Source: Rhodococcus sp. (in: high G+C Gram-positive bacteria) (GTDB lineage Bacteria > Actinomycetota > Actinomycetes > Mycobacteriales > Mycobacteriaceae). Taken from it: a stretch of DNA of 64,000 nt. The first letter of the stretch is position 1; every line of letters begins with the position of its first letter. A model generated the notes under the pieces. It was not told the origin of the DNA. It saw only the letters and a list, made by a program, of their open reading frames with translations, and did not search any database. A program made the position numbers and the translations under genes. The stretch is from contig NZ_JAHFVG010000029.1 of the NCBI RefSeq assembly GCF_023264675.1, positions 1-64,000 on the forward strand, given 5' to 3'. Of the stretch, positions 62,070 to 64,000 are shown in pieces.

Positions 62070-62884
62070 ACACGATGTACCTGGCGGGTATCGGCGAGAC
62101 TTTTCAGACGACGGCGTCGACGGGTCCGCTGGTTCTGGCGTTCGGTGTCTGCCTTCTCGCCGGGCTCGTCTCGTTCGCGTCTCCCTGCGTCGTACCGCTG
62201 GTGCCCGGCTACCTGTCCTACCTGGCAGGCGTCGTCGGAGCCGACGAGCCTGCCGTGACCGCCACCGAGGCTGCGACGACGAAGGTACGTGCGTCGAGTC
62301 GCGCCAGGGTGGCCGGTGCCGCCGGGTTGTTCGTTCTCGGATTCACCGTGGTGTTCGTGTTGGCGACGGCGACGGTGTTCGGTACCATCTCGGTGCTGTC
62401 GGTCAATCGCGAGCTTCTGATGCGGATCGGCGGCGTCGTCACCATCGCGATGGGCCTGGTGTTCATCGGCCTCGTTCCAGCGTTGCAGAAAGACGTGCGG
62501 TTCGAACCGAGGCGGATCGGCAGCCTCCTCGGGGCGCCGCTGCTCGGCGGCGTCTTCGCACTCGGATGGACTCCGTGCCTCGGCCCGACGCTGGCGGGCG
62601 TGATCTCGCTCGCCGCCGGTACCGAAGGTGCGACGGCTGCTCGCGGGGTCGCCTTGATCATCGCGTACTGCCTCGGACTCGGCTTGCCGTTCGTGATCCT
62701 CGCGTTCGGTTCGGTGAGCGCTCTACGCGGAGTCGGTTGGCTCCGCACCCATGCACGACAGATACAGGTGTTCGGCGGAATCATGTTGATAGCAGTTGGA
62801 ATTGCACTCGTCACGGGTGCGTGGGACGTGTTCGTCGGCTGGGTCCGCGACGCTTTCGTGTCGGATGTGGTGCTTCCTATATGA
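62066..62884 (+). CDS. ccdA: Cytochrome c biogenesis thiol transporter CcdA
   Basis: 272 aa integral membrane protein with six to eight segments. Two redox Cys in 'FASPCVVPLVPGYLSYLAG' and 'GWTPCLGPTLAG' pass electrons from cytoplasmic thioredoxin across the membrane. GTG start; the stop overlaps the resB ATG. Confidence 0.93.
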   Translation: MNTMYLAGIGETFQTTASTGPLVLAFGVCLLAGLVSFASPCVVPLVPGYLSYLAGVVGADEPAVTATEAATTKVRASSRARVAGAAGLFVLGFTVVFVLATATVFGTISVLSVNRELLMRIGGVVTIAMGLVFIGLVPALQKDVRFEPRRIGSLLGAPLLGGVFALGWTPCLGPTLAGVISLAAGTEGATAARGVALIIAYCLGLGLPFVILAFGSVSALRGVGWLRTHARQIQVFGGIMLIAVGIALVTGAWDVFVGWVRDAFVSDVVLPI

Positions 62885-64000
62885 CCGACTTGGATACACG
62901 CCCCGATCAGCGGCCGCCTCGGCAGTCGGTCCTCGGCCGCGCTGTCGCGCTGGTGCGCAACACGTGGCGTTCGCTGACGAGCATGCGGACCGCGCTGGTT
63001 CTGCTCTTCCTGCTTGCCTTCGCCGCGATCCCCGGCGCGCTGGTGCCTCAGCGCAGCCTCAACGCAGGCAAGGTCGATCAGTACATCGCGGACAGGCCGA
63101 CTCTCGGACCGCTGATGGACAAGCTGGAACTGTTCGACGTCTTCTCCAGCTTCTGGTTCACCGCGATCTACGCGCTGTTGTTCGTCTCGCTGATCGGCTG
63201 CATCGTCCCGCGCTGTATCGAGCACGCAAAGGCATTGCGCACCAAACCTGTTCCGACGCCGCGTAATCTCGCGCGCCTGCCGCATCACAAGAAGTACAGC
63301 GTCGACGAATCTCCCGAGCAGGCCGCCGAGAAGGTCAAGGCGCAGCTTCGGGGTTGGCGGGTTGCCACACGCGGATCGGGCGACGAGATCACGCTGTCGG
63401 CGGAGAAGGGCTACGTCCGCGAGTTCGGCAACCTGGTGTTCCACCTCTCGCTCGTCGGGCTTCTGGCCATGATCGCGCTGGGCAAGCTTCTCGGCTACGA
63501 GGGCAACGTCGTGGTCATCGCCAACGACGGACCTGGCTTCTGCAGCACTTCGCCCGCCGTCTACGACGGATTCCGCGCCGGCCAGCTGGTCGACGGAACC
63601 GACATGGAACCTCTGTGCGTCCGCGTCGAAGACTTCAAAGCCGACTATCTCGAGAACGGTCAGGCCGAGCAGTTCACCTCGAACATCCAGTACCAGGCCG
63701 GCGACGATCTGACGAACAACAACTGGCAGGACGACGTACTGCAGGTCAACCACCCGCTACGAGTCGCCGGTGACCGCGTCTACCTGCAGGGCCACGGTTA
63801 CGCGCCGACGTTCACCGTCACGTTCCCGAACGGCGAGACGCGCACCGAGACCATCCAGTGGCAGCCGACGGACGCGACGACGTTCCTCTCGAGCGGCGTG
63901 TTGCGTATCGATCCGCCCGGTGGCCTCTACCCGGATCCGACCGAGCGTCGAAAGAACCAGATCGCGATCGAGGGACTCTTCGCGCCGACGGCGTTCTTCC
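62881..64000 (+). CDS. resB: Cytochrome c biogenesis protein ResB, 3' end outside window
   Basis: Partial, 373 codons visible. ATG 62881 overlaps ccdA. 'NTWRSLTSMRTALVLLFLLAFAAIPGALVPQRSLN' is the ResB N-terminal signature, then 'FSSFWFTAIYALLFVSLIGCIVPR', a third membrane helix 'LVFHLSLVGLLAMIALGKLLGY' and the start of the large extracytoplasmic domain. Works with CcsA (system II) to attach haem to c-type cytochromes. ccsA is expected beyond the edge. Confidence 0.93.
   Translation, partial: MTDLDTRPDQRPPRQSVLGRAVALVRNTWRSLTSMRTALVLLFLLAFAAIPGALVPQRSLNAGKVDQYIADRPTLGPLMDKLELFDVFSSFWFTAIYALLFVSLIGCIVPRCIEHAKALRTKPVPTPRNLARLPHHKKYSVDESPEQAAEKVKAQLRGWRVATRGSGDEITLSAEKGYVREFGNLVFHLSLVGLLAMIALGKLLGYEGNVVVIANDGPGFCSTSPAVYDGFRAGQLVDGTDMEPLCVRVEDFKADYLENGQAEQFTSNIQYQAGDDLTNNNWQDDVLQVNHPLRVAGDRVYLQGHGYAPTFTVTFPNGETRTETIQWQPTDATTFLSSGVLRIDPPGGLYPDPTERRKNQIAIEGLFAPTAFF

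Noticed and set aside
1..64000. Search for tRNA/rRNA genes, CRISPR arrays, IS elements and prophage genes
   Set aside because: None recognised: no cloverleaf-type sequences, no regularly spaced repeats, no transposase, integrase or phage structural motifs in any supported frame.

Overview
The window is about 64 kb of high-GC actinobacterial chromosome. Gene content and order point to a mycolate-producing member of the Mycobacteriales, most probably a Rhodococcus. From memory of the M. tuberculosis map, long stretches follow Rv0482-Rv0529: murB, an L,D-transpeptidase lipoprotein, a short-chain dehydrogenase, a ROK regulator, mshA, a YbjN protein; then gpmA, senX3-regX3, the Rv0495c/ppx/Rv0497/Rv0498 block, proC, a small helix-turn-helix protein, bS22, the Rv0501/Rv0502 pair and serB1; then rex, hemA, hemC, hemD, hemB; and finally hemL, a histidine phosphatase and the cytochrome c maturation genes (TlpA-like, ccdA, resB). 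No phage, IS element, CRISPR array, rRNA or tRNA gene was recognised.

Layout. 1-2.6 kb: a cut-off LmeA-like lipid-binding protein, an orphan AbiEi-type regulator, a methyltransferase. 2.1-3.2 kb: two DUF2505 paralogues. 3.2-12.4 kb: envelope and redox genes (murB, a Rieske/metallo-beta-lactamase protein, L,D-transpeptidase, mshA for mycothiol). 12.5-27.5 kb: an accessory block absent from the M. tuberculosis order, with a purine-type permease, a BMP-type nucleoside ABC transporter, a 31-codon Phe-rich peptide gene, an acyl-CoA ligase, a type B esterase, cydAB and an LtrA protein. 27.5-41.1 kb: gpmA, senX3-regX3, ppx, proC and lipid or sugar enzymes, interrupted by a MerR/membrane-protein pair with a long perfect inverted repeat. 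41.1-48.7 kb: HAD phosphatase, glutaredoxin-like protein, rex and hemA-hemC-hemD-hemB, with a 56-aa reading frame between hemC and hemD. 48.7-51.5 kb: a string of small membrane proteins, then csoR-copZ. 51.5-58.2 kb: a sugar dehydrogenase lipoprotein, an acyl-CoA oxidase and bioA-bioF-bioD. 58.2-64 kb: a hydrolase, hemL and the cytochrome c maturation genes, the last cut by the window end.

How the genes fit together. Rex next to the tetrapyrrole operon, cytochrome bd, and cytochrome c maturation after hemL make haem supply and respiration the dominant theme. CsoR-CopZ, BioQ-like, Rex-like and RegX3-like sites give local regulation. At least thirteen genes carry a TANNNT hexamer 6-8 bases before the start codon and no evident Shine-Dalgarno sequence, so leaderless mRNAs look common here.

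Most of the window is ordinary core genome. The points that deserve a second look are the Phe-rich 31-aa peptide, the MerR inverted repeat, a dispersed 46-bp palindrome placed between converging genes, a 33-bp in-frame tandem repeat at the methyltransferase start, and the small frame embedded in the hem operon. I did not find convincing evidence of a wholly new multi-gene system.
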